From a virus: a stretch of 30,691 nucleotides of DNA. A program made the translations under genes and the position numbers. The notes beneath the pieces were generated by a model, which saw nothing but the letters and a program-made list of their open reading frames with translations, was not told the origin of the DNA and searched no databases. The stretch covers positions 1 through 30,691 of the IMG/VR virus record IMGVR_UViG_3300025889_000610. The stretch is one strand, 5' to 3'. The first letter of the stretch is position 1; each line of letters opens with the position of its first letter. Of the stretch, positions 22,910 through 29,157 are shown piece by piece.

Positions 22910-23050
22910 ATGGATCCCACGACTCTTGCAGCCATCGCAATCCTGGCTGCCGCCGGAAGCGAAATCCTCACCCTGCTGCCCATCCGCAGCAACAGCTGGG
23001 TGCAACTGGTGATCAGCGTCCTCAACGCCATCTCCAGAAAAAAGTCCTGA
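22910..23050 (+). CDS. Small membrane protein, probable holin (46 aa)
   Basis: ATG 22910, TGA 23048-23050. Nearly the whole protein is hydrophobic or small: an Ala-rich helix (DPTTLAAIAILAAAGSEILT), a Pro turn, a second helix (WVQLVISVLNAIS) and a basic end (RKKS). This hairpin of two helices with a positively charged tail is a class II-type holin layout. Very similar short proteins accompany lysins in cyanophages. It is the holin candidate closest to the endolysin gene. Confidence 0.68.
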   Translation: MDPTTLAAIAILAAAGSEILTLLPIRSNSWVQLVISVLNAISRKKS

Positions 23051-23064
23051 CCACGACCTGGCTG

Positions 23065-23283
23065 GTGCGATTCAGTACGAGGGATTGGCGCGACAACGTC
23101 CACCAAGCGGCAAAGGACTTCAAGTTCCAAGCCACCCTCAAACCCCGGCTGGATCGCACCATCGAGGACTGGCACGCAGCACAACCCGAAGCACTCAAAC
23201 CTGTGGTGAGAGAACACGCTGACGGGGGTTTCAGTATCCACGCTCCCTGGTCCGATGGCGCAAAACAAGATCCGCCTAGCTGA
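23065..23283 (+). CDS. Unknown small protein overlapping the lysin start
   Basis: 72 aa if GTG 23065 is used. The frame is open back to the previous gene's end, so the start is uncertain. It contains F-S-T-R-D-W-R-D-N-V-H-Q-A-A-K-D-F-K-F and a G-G-F-S-I-H-A-P-W end. I do not recognise the family. It overlaps the endolysin start by 29 nt, which suggests coupled translation and perhaps a role in lysis control. It is not membrane-bound. Confidence 0.5.
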   Translation: MRFSTRDWRDNVHQAAKDFKFQATLKPRLDRTIEDWHAAQPEALKPVVREHADGGFSIHAPWSDGAKQDPPS

Positions 23284-24379
23284 TCTCTTCCGGTACTACA
23301 AAGCGCTGCCCCACCAGACAGCTGCTATTACCGAGCTAGAGGAAGCCATCAACAAGGCCAACCCCCACGTGCTGGGGCGCGACCAGGGCTGGTTCAAAAC
23401 CTGGAGTGTGGCCGGCAAACAGACCAACTTCCCCAACACATGGGAAGGCGTGCTCGAAGCCGCCCGAGTTGCTGGAGCAAAATTTCCCGAACTCGTCGCC
23501 GCCCAGTGGGCTTGCGAATCAGGTTACGGCAAACATGTATCTGGCCGAAATAATTTTTTCGGCCTAAAAGGGGATGGCACCGCCACCAAAACTCAAGAAT
23601 TTATCAACAACCAGTGGATCACAATCACCGACAGTTTCATTGATTTTCCCGACCTCGTCTCCTGCGTCATCTACCTCGTAGATCGCTGGTATCGGGACTA
23701 TAAGAAATACAAAGGCTGCAACAACGCCGCCACCCGCGAAGAAGCAGCCAAGTGGCTGGTGAAGGAGGGCTATGCCACCGACCCCAACTACGCCGAAAAA
23801 CTAATCAAGCTCATGAAAGAGCACGCTGGAACTGAACCAGCGATCAAGCCTCACGAAAAAATTCTGAAGGTGCCGTATGAGTACCAGCTTGGAGCTGACG
23901 ATGGCCCCCAGGGTTACCGCCAGTGCTTTAGCTCCAGCTGCGCAATGGTGGCTCGCTTCTACGGCAAGATCTCGGGCGACTACGAATACAACAAAGTCCG
24001 CGCCCGCTTCGGCGACAGCACCAATCCCCAAGCCCAAAAGGCCGCTCTGCATTCGCTGGGACTGAAGGCCGAGTTCGAGATGGATGGGACGGCGGACATG
24101 CTGATCGAAGAAATCTCAAACGGCCACCCGGTTGCAGTCGGCTGGCTCCACCACGGACCCGCGAGTGCCCCAACCGGCGGCGGCCACTGGACCGTCGTTG
24201 TCGGCTACACGCCAACCCACTTCATCCACAACGACCCCTACGGCGAAGCCAACCTTGCCGCCGGGGGCTACTCCAACCACAAAGGTGGTGCTGGCGCGGC
24301 CTACTCCCGTAAAAACTGGTTACCACGGTGGCTCGTGGACGGACCTGACACGGGCTGGTACATGAAAATTCGCCCATGA
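23255..24379 (+). CDS. Two-domain endolysin: glucosaminidase + C39-like peptidase
   Basis: 374 aa. Residues ~60-190 resemble the FlgJ/LYZ2-type endo-beta-N-acetylglucosaminidase fold: A-A-Q-W-A-C-E88-S-G-Y-G-K-H with E88 as the likely catalytic acid, then N-N-F-F-G-L-K-G, and L-V-x-R-W-Y-R-D-Y-K-x-Y. Residues ~205-374 form a papain-like C39-type peptidase domain: Y-R-Q-C224-F-S-S-S-C-A-M (C224 as nucleophile), G-G-G-H311-W-T-V-V-V-G-Y and H-N326-D327-P-Y-G. It would cut glycan and peptide bonds of peptidoglycan, releasing virions. There is no signal peptide, so export depends on a holin. Confidence 0.88.
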   Translation: MAQNKIRLADLFRYYKALPHQTAAITELEEAINKANPHVLGRDQGWFKTWSVAGKQTNFPNTWEGVLEAARVAGAKFPELVAAQWACESGYGKHVSGRNNFFGLKGDGTATKTQEFINNQWITITDSFIDFPDLVSCVIYLVDRWYRDYKKYKGCNNAATREEAAKWLVKEGYATDPNYAEKLIKLMKEHAGTEPAIKPHEKILKVPYEYQLGADDGPQGYRQCFSSSCAMVARFYGKISGDYEYNKVRARFGDSTNPQAQKAALHSLGLKAEFEMDGTADMLIEEISNGHPVAVGWLHHGPASAPTGGGHWTVVVGYTPTHFIHNDPYGEANLAAGGYSNHKGGAGAAYSRKNWLPRWLVDGPDTGWYMKIRP

Positions 24380-24383
24380 CGCC

Positions 24384-24605
24384 ATGCGCCCCATCGAACA
24401 CTCGACCGAGTCCTGTTTCCACAAAGCGGCCACCGACCAATGGTTAGTTGACCGCTTCAACGCCGGCGATTACCGAGGTTTGCTGGAGGCGGCGCTAATC
24501 CTCAACACGCTCCACCAACTGGAAAAAACAAAAGCCAGCTGGGCTATCCAGGAAGCGGCGGATAACCTAGCTGACCATTACGGACTAGACCGCGACTCAG
24601 CCTAG
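24384..24605 (+). CDS. Hypothetical protein at the end of the late arm
   Basis: 73 aa, starting 4 nt after the lysin stop. It is mainly helical (D-Q-W-L-V-D-R-F-N-A-G-D-Y-R-G-L-L-E-A-A-L-I-L, then A-S-W-A-I-Q-E-A-A-D-N-L-A-D-H-Y-G-L). No membrane segment or motif is recognised. It is the last rightward gene and its final 9 nt overlap the end of the leftward gene at 24597. Its role is unknown; regulation of lysis or a post-lysis function is possible from position only. Confidence 0.65.
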   Translation: MRPIEHSTESCFHKAATDQWLVDRFNAGDYRGLLEAALILNTLHQLEKTKASWAIQEAADNLADHYGLDRDSA

Positions 24606-24764
24606 TTTCTGGAGCGTGTACTTCTGGTATAGACCGGTATAGGTCCCGTGCAGTGGATGGCTCACTTGGTCACGGCCATCCTTAAAGAACAGCTCGTCCA
24701 GATAGTCAGCCCGCGCCATCTCGGCAGCGGCCTTGGTGAAGTTGAGCTTGGGAGGAGGCGTCAT
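24597..24764 (-). CDS. Small conserved phage protein (55 aa), leftward
   Basis: ATG at 24764 (ATGA overlap with the preceding leftward gene), TGA at 24597-24599. The core M-A-R-A-D-Y-L-D-E-L-F-F-K-D-G-R-D followed by H-P-L-H-G-T-Y-T-G-L-Y-Q-K-Y resembles small proteins I have seen in cyanophages. No function is known. It is the last gene of the leftward arm and ends inside the final codons of the rightward gene at 24384-24605, with no intrinsic terminator seen between the arms. Confidence 0.75.
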   Translation of the reverse strand: MTPPPKLNFTKAAAEMARADYLDELFFKDGRDQVSHPLHGTYTGLYQKYTLQKLG

Positions 24765-25072
24765 TTTCCTTCAGCGGCTTTTTTGCGTCGCCTGTCCACC
24801 AGGCTGGGGCTGGTGTGCGAACGAGCCAGCTTAGGTTTCTTGGCCGCCTTCGGGGGCACATCCACCCGGCAATTCGGGTAACGATTCTGGGCAAATTGAA
24901 TCGCCTGCTGGAGCGACTCCGCCCGAATCAAATCCCGCATAGCGCCCTGCCCGCCAATCCAAATCATCAGCTCGAACAGCTCAGACTTTTCCGAGCTGGT
25001 GCGGGACCGACCTTCCCCGAGTCGCTGGGACTTCTCGAAGTCCTCTTTCCACTGCATGACTGCGTTGTTCAT
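24761..25072 (-). CDS. Hypothetical protein (103 aa), leftward
   Basis: ATG 25072, overlapping the preceding gene's stop (ATGA). An alternative ATG at 25057 would give MQWKEDF. Helical N-terminal half with F-E-L-M-I-W-I-G-G-Q-G-A-M-R-D-L-I-R-A-E-S-L-Q-Q-A; the C-terminal third is a basic, Lys/Pro-rich tail (PPKAAKKPKLARSHTSPS). No family is recognised. A basic tail on a small early protein fits nucleic-acid or host-protein binding, as inference. It belongs to a three-gene leftward operon (25278 to 24597) behind the promoter at 25312-25340. Confidence 0.65.
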   Translation of the reverse strand: MNNAVMQWKEDFEKSQRLGEGRSRTSSEKSELFELMIWIGGQGAMRDLIRAESLQQAIQFAQNRYPNCRVDVPPKAAKKPKLARSHTSPSLVDRRRKKAAEGK

Positions 25073-25278
25073 GACTTTCGGTAGGAAGGTTCTTCAATGC
25101 TGTGCACAGCCACCAGGCTGTTGGTGCAATCTGCCGCAGCGCGTGCCGCAACTACTGCCCTCTCGTAATTCGGCCAGCTGGAGGCATCCTCCCTATTGCT
25201 GGTGACACCAATACCTTTTCCGGGTCCATAGATCGCAGTGACCCAGCGGTCTCCCGCCATCACGACGTAGCGCGTCAT
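25069..25278 (-). CDS. Hypothetical protein (69 aa), leftward
   Basis: ATG 25278, TGA 25069-25071 overlapping the next start. It begins T-R-Y-V-V-M-A-G-D-R-W-V-T-A-I-Y-G-P-G-K-G and continues with an Ala-rich helix (YERAVVAARAAADCTNS). The beta-beta-alpha-like order suggests a small globular protein. No family is recognised. It is the first gene behind a good promoter (25312-25340), and its leader is about 30 nt long. Confidence 0.62.
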   Translation of the reverse strand: MTRYVVMAGDRWVTAIYGPGKGIGVTSNREDASSWPNYERAVVAARAAADCTNSLVAVHSIEEPSYRKS

Positions 25279-25311
25279 TTCAAATTAAAAATTTACTGTG
25301 TAAGCTTAAGG

Positions 25312-25340
25312 ATTATACCGGACTCGGACCAGACTATGAA
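25312..25340 (-). promoter_or_regulatory. Sigma-70-type promoter, leftward
   Basis: On the minus strand a perfect -10 box TATAAT (25317-25312) lies 17 nt after TTCATA (25340-25335), a 4/6 match to TTGACA. The start codon at 25278 follows 33 nt further. The region is AT-rich after the -10 box. This is the clearest consensus promoter in the window, and host RNA polymerase should be able to use it for the three last leftward genes. Confidence 0.7.
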
Positions 25341-25356
25341 GCATTGCGACTGAGTC

Positions 25357-25629
25357 TTATGCGTCTTTACCTGACTCATTTTTGTCTTGCTTGGAGCGTT
25401 GTCTGCCCTCTACCCGCCTTTGGACTGATTCTGCCCAAGCCTCCTTATCCGCCTGCTCGGCAATGCCATATTCCTGCGGCTGGATCTGAGAAAGCGCCGA
25501 ATAAACGAACTCGCGCAGCATGGCGGTTACGCGCACGCCTCTTTCAGCTGCCAAGTTTTCGGCCAGTTTGTACCGATTGGAGTCCAGCAAGAGCTGGCAG
25601 TACATTTTTGACCCGTGTTTCAGCGGCAT
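25357..25629 (-). CDS. Small RHH-like protein, leftward
   Basis: 90 aa, ATG 25629 with GAGG upstream. The segment K-M-Y-C-Q-L-L-L-D-S-N-R-Y-K-L-A-E-N-L-A-A-E-R-G-V-R-V-T-A-M-L-R-E-F-V-Y-S-A-L has the strand-helix-helix pattern of ribbon-helix-helix DNA-binding proteins. The C-terminal half is charged (VEGRQRSKQDKNESGKDA) and probably flexible. It may act as a transcription regulator of early genes. The gene stands alone, with a 49-nt gap upstream and the 25312 promoter just downstream. Confidence 0.6.
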   Translation of the reverse strand: MPLKHGSKMYCQLLLDSNRYKLAENLAAERGVRVTAMLREFVYSALSQIQPQEYGIAEQADKEAWAESVQRRVEGRQRSKQDKNESGKDA

Positions 25630-25678
25630 CGCCCTACCTCTAGTCTCCTACACAATAGCATACTGAGACACAGTAGAC

Positions 25679-25882
25679 CTACCACCTGACATCCCGATCC
25701 ACACCTTTTCTCCACGCATTGGCCTGAGCCACCCGAGCCCCACCCCTCTGCTTGGAGCATCCTTTCCGAATCCCCCGCGCCCACTCCAAGAAAGCGGCAG
25801 CCCTCTGCAAATCCGCCGTCTTCGCCAGCCGAATCTCCTTATACAACCACTCCAGCATCATCTCCCTGCCGGTGCGACTCAT
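25679..25882 (-). CDS. Hypothetical protein (67 aa), leftward
   Basis: ATG 25882 overlaps the stop of the preceding gene (ATGA). The N-terminal part is helical (MLEWLYKEIRLAKTADLQRA, then AAFLEWARGIRKGC) and the C-terminal part basic (SKQRGGARVAQANAWRKGVD). No family is recognised. The many tryptophan and arginine residues and small size are typical of early phage proteins that act on host targets or nucleic acids, which is inference. Confidence 0.58.
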   Translation of the reverse strand: MSRTGREMMLEWLYKEIRLAKTADLQRAAAFLEWARGIRKGCSKQRGGARVAQANAWRKGVDRDVRW

Positions 25883-26091
25883 GAGACTCGTTCTTCGACT
25901 AGATCAATCAGGGGTTTAATCGCCAGGATCCGATGATCGGGGTAAACCCGCCGGGTGTACTGCTGTGCCGTGTAAACGTCTGGGGCTTCCATGTAAATGT
26001 TCTCGGTCGCCCCATGCTTCGGGTACAGAGTCACCCGGTATTGGGTGAGTTTGATTGGATTATTTGGCGTCGAGCCAACTGCTTCCGACAT
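25879..26091 (-). CDS. Hypothetical protein (70 aa) after the polymerase gene
   Basis: ATG 26091 lies inside the end of the polymerase gene (32-nt overlap, different frame), suggesting coupled translation. The middle is beta-rich and then helical (TQYRVTLYPKHGATENIYME, then DVYTAQQYTRRVYPDHRILA). The pattern of strand, helix with T-A-x-x-Y-x-R-R-x-Y-P, and strand I-L-A-I-K-P resembles small phage proteins I have seen next to replication genes. Its function is unknown. Confidence 0.6.
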   Translation of the reverse strand: MSEAVGSTPNNPIKLTQYRVTLYPKHGATENIYMEAPDVYTAQQYTRRVYPDHRILAIKPLIDLVEERVS

Positions 26092-27898
26092 GAGCTTCCG
26101 CTAGTGCTGGAACTTTTCCTAGCCACTCTGACTCGGCCTTTTCCATTGTGGTCTGAAGAATTTCAGCCCATTTTTCGGCTACATCTTCACGCGCAACGAG
26201 GATGATTTCGTCGTGCACGACCCCGGACAGCCGAACTTCATCCTCACCGCTCTGGAGCAATAACGGCCAGAGCATTCCCAGTGTCCGCTTGAGAACCGCC
26301 GCGCCAGCAGCCTGTATCGGCGTGTTGCAGCGCGTGGTGAGTTTGTTGTGGTCGCCAGGAAGAAACCGCCGGAGGTTCGAGACGCGAACCCGGACCTGAC
26401 CAATTCCCTTAGTCGTGTCAGCCGCATGAGCAGCTCGACGCTGCCATGCGTTGATGCCCGCATAAGCAGCGTGGAATTTCTGGCGGACTTCCGATGCTTC
26501 ATCCAAATCCATTTCGATACCCATCCCAGCGGCGTACTGCCGCAGACCCTTTGCGCCCGATCCATATAAGAGTCCGAAGTTGGCCGACTTGGCGATCTGA
26601 CGCTGCTCCTTGGTGACAGCCTCCTCGGGCACGTCATAGATCTCCATCGCAGTCAGCGTATGCAAGTCGAGCCCGTCTTGGAAGGCTCCAATCATTAGTT
26701 CATCCTGTGCTTCCGCCGCCGCCAACCGCAGCTCCATCTGCGCGAAGTCGGCCACCACCATCTTCCAACCAGCTGGAGCCTGCACACAGATCCTGAACCG
26801 TGGATCCCTAGGCACCTGCTGCAGATTCGGGTTCCGGCAACTCATCCGAAAAGTATCTGCCCCGGCCTGCATATAGCTGGCACGGATATATCCATCCGGC
26901 TCCAGGTGACTGATCAGCGTCTCCACCATCTGGCGCCGCTTCTCAACCTTCTTCCACTTCAAGTACGTGCGAATAACCGAGTGCTCGGCCACGTACTGCT
27001 GCATGGTGACCCGATCCACGCTCGGCTTTTGGGTCTTCTCACTGATTGGAACTTGTCCCAGGATCACCGTGAATTTTTGCCGCAGCTGTGCCGGCGAGTT
27101 GATATTGAACCCGGCCAGCTTCTTGGTGCCCAACCGCACGTGACCCTCAGCCTTAGCCCGAAGATTCAGCGACCCATCAGGATCACGCGGCAACTTGTGC
27201 TCCTCGGGCAGCGCCTCATCCAACTCCTGAATGAATTGCTCACCCAACTCGACCTGTTCTTTGCCGAGATCTTCCTGCAGCTGGAGCAGCAAATCTTTGT
27301 CGAACGGCAGGCCATTCCGCCAGAGCGACGCCATCGCCGGCAGCGCAATGCACTCCAGCATCCAAGCCTTGTGCAGATTGCCGGTGGCCATCATCTGCTG
27401 GATCGGGTTGTAAAGCTCCATCAGCACGCGCACGTCATTGGCGCCGTACTCCAGTTGCGACATGGTCAGTTCCGCCGACCAATCGCTGCGCTGCTCTTCC
27501 TTACTCAGCTCCTGCTTGAGATACCGCTTCACCACTGACTGGAGCGTGTGCGGATGCTTCGGCAGGATCATGCCATTGGTCAAAACCCGGCTGGCGAGCA
27601 TGGTGCAGAACACCATCCCGCCCGGATAAATCCCGTGCGCCTGCAGCCACCCCAGGTCAAACACCGCGTTGTGGGCAACCCATTTCCGCGACTCAGAAAA
27701 GAACTGGCGCAGCGTGTCCCAACCTGCGTCGTCTAAGTCCCAGCAGTCGATCACCACGGGTAACCGATTGTGGGTAGCCAGCTGGAGCAAACGCATCTTG
27801 CCCTCAGCCGGCTGGAGCTGAGTGGTCTCGCAGTCAAACGCGACGACTTCTGCATCCTGCAGAGTGTCGAGGTGCTGCAGGCCAAGTAGGAAGTTCAT
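26060..27898 (-). CDS. DNA polymerase, family A, with 3'-5' exonuclease domain
   Basis: 612 aa, ATG 27898. Exonuclease motifs are intact: D22-C-E24-T (Exo I), H-N77-A-V-F-D81 (Exo II) and Y151-G-A-N-D155 (Exo III). Polymerase motif A is V-V-A-D384-F-A-Q-M-E-L-R. Motif B is R433-x3-K437-x3-F441-G-x-x-Y445-G. Motif C is V-H562-D563-E564. No 5'-3' nuclease domain or primase is fused. F441 corresponds to Phe762 of E. coli Pol I. It replicates the phage genome with proofreading. Length is somewhat shorter than T7 DNA polymerase, and I see no thioredoxin-binding insertion. It lies in the leftward arm between cysteine-rich genes and small unknown genes. Confidence 0.96.
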   Translation of the reverse strand: MNFLLGLQHLDTLQDAEVVAFDCETTQLQPAEGKMRLLQLATHNRLPVVIDCWDLDDAGWDTLRQFFSESRKWVAHNAVFDLGWLQAHGIYPGGMVFCTMLASRVLTNGMILPKHPHTLQSVVKRYLKQELSKEEQRSDWSAELTMSQLEYGANDVRVLMELYNPIQQMMATGNLHKAWMLECIALPAMASLWRNGLPFDKDLLLQLQEDLGKEQVELGEQFIQELDEALPEEHKLPRDPDGSLNLRAKAEGHVRLGTKKLAGFNINSPAQLRQKFTVILGQVPISEKTQKPSVDRVTMQQYVAEHSVIRTYLKWKKVEKRRQMVETLISHLEPDGYIRASYMQAGADTFRMSCRNPNLQQVPRDPRFRICVQAPAGWKMVVADFAQMELRLAAAEAQDELMIGAFQDGLDLHTLTAMEIYDVPEEAVTKEQRQIAKSANFGLLYGSGAKGLRQYAAGMGIEMDLDEASEVRQKFHAAYAGINAWQRRAAHAADTTKGIGQVRVRVSNLRRFLPGDHNKLTTRCNTPIQAAGAAVLKRTLGMLWPLLLQSGEDEVRLSGVVHDEIILVAREDVAEKWAEILQTTMEKAESEWLGKVPALAEAHVGSSWLDAK

Positions 27899-27920
27899 GC
27901 CAAGTTAGGCAACCGAATCC

Positions 27921-28202
27921 TTACTCTAGCACACTAACAGTCTCCCGTGCCGGACAATCCGCCGCGTAGACCGAGCCAGCCTCTGGAATCCCAAGCAGGC
28001 ACCTGTGCTCCCAGTGCACGCAGTTCCGACAAGTCGCCCCACCATCCAAGCGGGCATACTTCCGCATCATCACCTCACGCTTCATTTCCACCCGCCCTGC
28101 TGGAGTTTTGTTGTAACACTTGCAGCAATAGATGGGGTTGCGAGTGTTCTTGCCGCAGCTGTAGCAAAGCCGCTCATTGATGTTCAGCGAAACCTGAGTC
28201 AT
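27921..28202 (-). CDS. Cysteine-rich metal-binding protein, paralogue B
   Basis: 93 aa from ATG 28202, which overlaps the stop of the previous gene (ATGA); upstream extension is possible but less likely. N-terminal cluster: C13-x2-C16, C26-C27-x-C29. C-terminal cluster: C58-x2-C61-x-H63-W, C68, then P-E-A-G and C83. The C-terminal cluster is shared with the neighbouring gene at 28199-28540 (CxxCxHW ... C ... PEAG ... A-x-D-C), so the two are tandem paralogues. Zinc binding is likely. Function is unknown; a nucleic-acid or polymerase-associated role is possible because the polymerase gene follows 22 nt later. Confidence 0.75.
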   Translation of the reverse strand: MTQVSLNINERLCYSCGKNTRNPIYCCKCYNKTPAGRVEMKREVMMRKYARLDGGATCRNCVHWEHRCLLGIPEAGSVYAADCPARETVSVLE

Positions 28203-28540
28203 TGTTTTTTGAATAGAGAACAATCCTGGGCAAAAGTTCCACCAGCTTCGGGTAGTTGCATGGTGCAACCCTTGTTATCCCAGTGGATGCAGTCATAACA
28301 AGCATCGCCCTCAAGGGTATCAAGCTTCATGTATTTGAGAACTGCCTCCTCAAACTTTTGAAGCTTCTCAAAGTGCTTCATTTGAGACGCATCAATCTCA
28401 AAAGAAGTCGCAGCGTATCCACAAGTAAGACACTTGCGTCTAATCCGCGTGGCTGGAACCCGTTGCCGCACCTGAGGTTGGCGGTCCCGTATTTCTGTGG
28501 CGCGGAACGTTTTGTTACCGCACTTCGGACAAAATTTCAC
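28199..28540 (-). CDS. Cysteine-rich metal-binding protein, paralogue A
   Basis: 113 aa from GTG 28540 (GTGA overlap with the preceding gene). N-terminal zinc ribbon: C4-P-K-C7-G, then C37-L-T-C40-G-Y about 30 residues later. A central helix (residues ~50-75) follows. C-terminal second cluster: C81-Y-D-C84-I-H86-W, C92, P-E-A-G (97-100) and C107. The first pair resembles regulators with a single zinc ribbon. The second cluster is the one shared with the gene at 27921. The function is not recognised. It could be a transcription or replication accessory protein. Confidence 0.78.
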   Translation of the reverse strand: MKFCPKCGNKTFRATEIRDRQPQVRQRVPATRIRRKCLTCGYAATSFEIDASQMKHFEKLQKFEEAVLKYMKLDTLEGDACYDCIHWDNKGCTMQLPEAGGTFAQDCSLFKKQ

Positions 28541-28740
28541 TTAAGCCAAGTCCAAGCCTGATTGTTACAGATACGCCAAGCGTGTTTTTCATCAACATCA
28601 AATTCAAAGGCCAGTTGCCTGTAAGACCAGCCATCTTTCTGCAGCTGGCGCATTTTGCGAACCAGCTCAGGCGTTAGAAGTGCAGCGATGTTTTCCTCGC
28701 CGCGTTTGAATTTGACTCCTTGGGGCATTTGGTTAGTCAT
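28537..28740 (-). CDS. Small helix-turn-helix protein
   Basis: 67 aa, ATG 28740. A basic start is followed by L-T-P-E-L-V-R-K-M-R-Q-L-Q-K-D-G-W-S-Y-R-Q-L-A-F-E-F-D-V-D-E-K-H-A-W-R-I-C-N. This is a helix, a 'G-x-S-x-R-x-L-A' turn and a recognition-type helix, as in HTH domains of resolvases and HNH-linked DNA-binding modules. It is the first gene after the bidirectional terminator and precedes the two cysteine-rich genes, so it may regulate this segment. Confidence 0.7.
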   Translation of the reverse strand: MTNQMPQGVKFKRGEENIAALLTPELVRKMRQLQKDGWSYRQLAFEFDVDEKHAWRICNNQAWTWLK

Positions 28741-28801
28741 TCCAGTGACGAATAACTCCGGCGCAAATGAAGAGGTTTGTGGTCATGTAAGCGCTGAGGA
28801 T

Positions 28802-28857
28802 AAAAAGACGCACCAGTGCAACCTGATCAGCGATCCGATTGTGCTGGTGCGCTTTTT
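28802..28857. terminator. Bidirectional intrinsic terminator
   Basis: CGCACCAG (28809-28816) pairs with CTGGTGCG (28844-28851), with flanking AAAAAG on the left and CTTTTT on the right that extend the stem with one bulge. It ends in a T-run in both directions. The loop (about 27 nt) holds TGATCA. It lies in a gap between two leftward gene groups, so it would separate the dCTP deaminase group from the polymerase group and stop any rightward transcript. Confidence 0.8.
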
Positions 28858-28893
28858 CACCGACAGCGAGGGCGAGAACTCGCCACCAATGCC

Positions 28894-29157
28894 TCATTTC
28901 TCGACGTAAGCCTCCGTGGCCATCCGGTTAATGAGGCGAGTCAAGTACCACTGAGCCTTGCGGGCATCTTCGTATGCGTCATTTTTTAACCACATACGAC
29001 TGAGATACTTGATAACCTGCCATTGAAGGCCCCCAAGCACAGGATCGGGCGCGGCCTTCACCCAGTCTTCGAGCACATCAATCACCTCCGTCTTCCCAGC
29101 TGTGTAGTGGGCGGGGTGATTAACGGAATCCACAGAGGTCAGTCGAAATTCGTTCAT
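28894..29157 (-). CDS. DUF3310 protein (nucleotide-metabolism-linked)
   Basis: 87 aa. The pattern V-N-H-P-A-H-Y-T-x-G-x-x-E-V-I-D-V-L-E-D-W-V, Q-V-I-K-Y-L-S-R-M-W-L-K-N and E-D-A-R-K-A-Q-W-Y-L-x-R-L-I is the DUF3310 domain. It is found in many phages, and the domain occurs in the T7 gp1.7 nucleotide kinase. Whether this short form has kinase activity is not known. Its ATGA overlap with the dCTP deaminase-like gene supports a joint role in dNTP supply. Confidence 0.85.
   Translation of the reverse strand: MNEFRLTSVDSVNHPAHYTAGKTEVIDVLEDWVKAAPDPVLGGLQWQVIKYLSRMWLKNDAYEDARKAQWYLTRLINRMATEAYVEK

Noticed and set aside
24626-24646. Tandem-like repeat GGTATAGACC / GGTATAGGTCC
   Set aside because: It lies inside the coding sequence of the 55-aa leftward protein and is explained by its codons (T-Y-T-G-L-Y); only two imperfect copies.
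26906-27538. 210-aa plus-strand frame opposite the polymerase gene
   Set aside because: It is a Leu/Arg/His/Gln-rich shadow translation. The polymerase motifs on the other strand are complete.
28655-28909. 84-aa plus-strand frame through the terminator gap
   Set aside because: It runs through an intrinsic terminator and opposite two supported leftward genes; no ribosome site.
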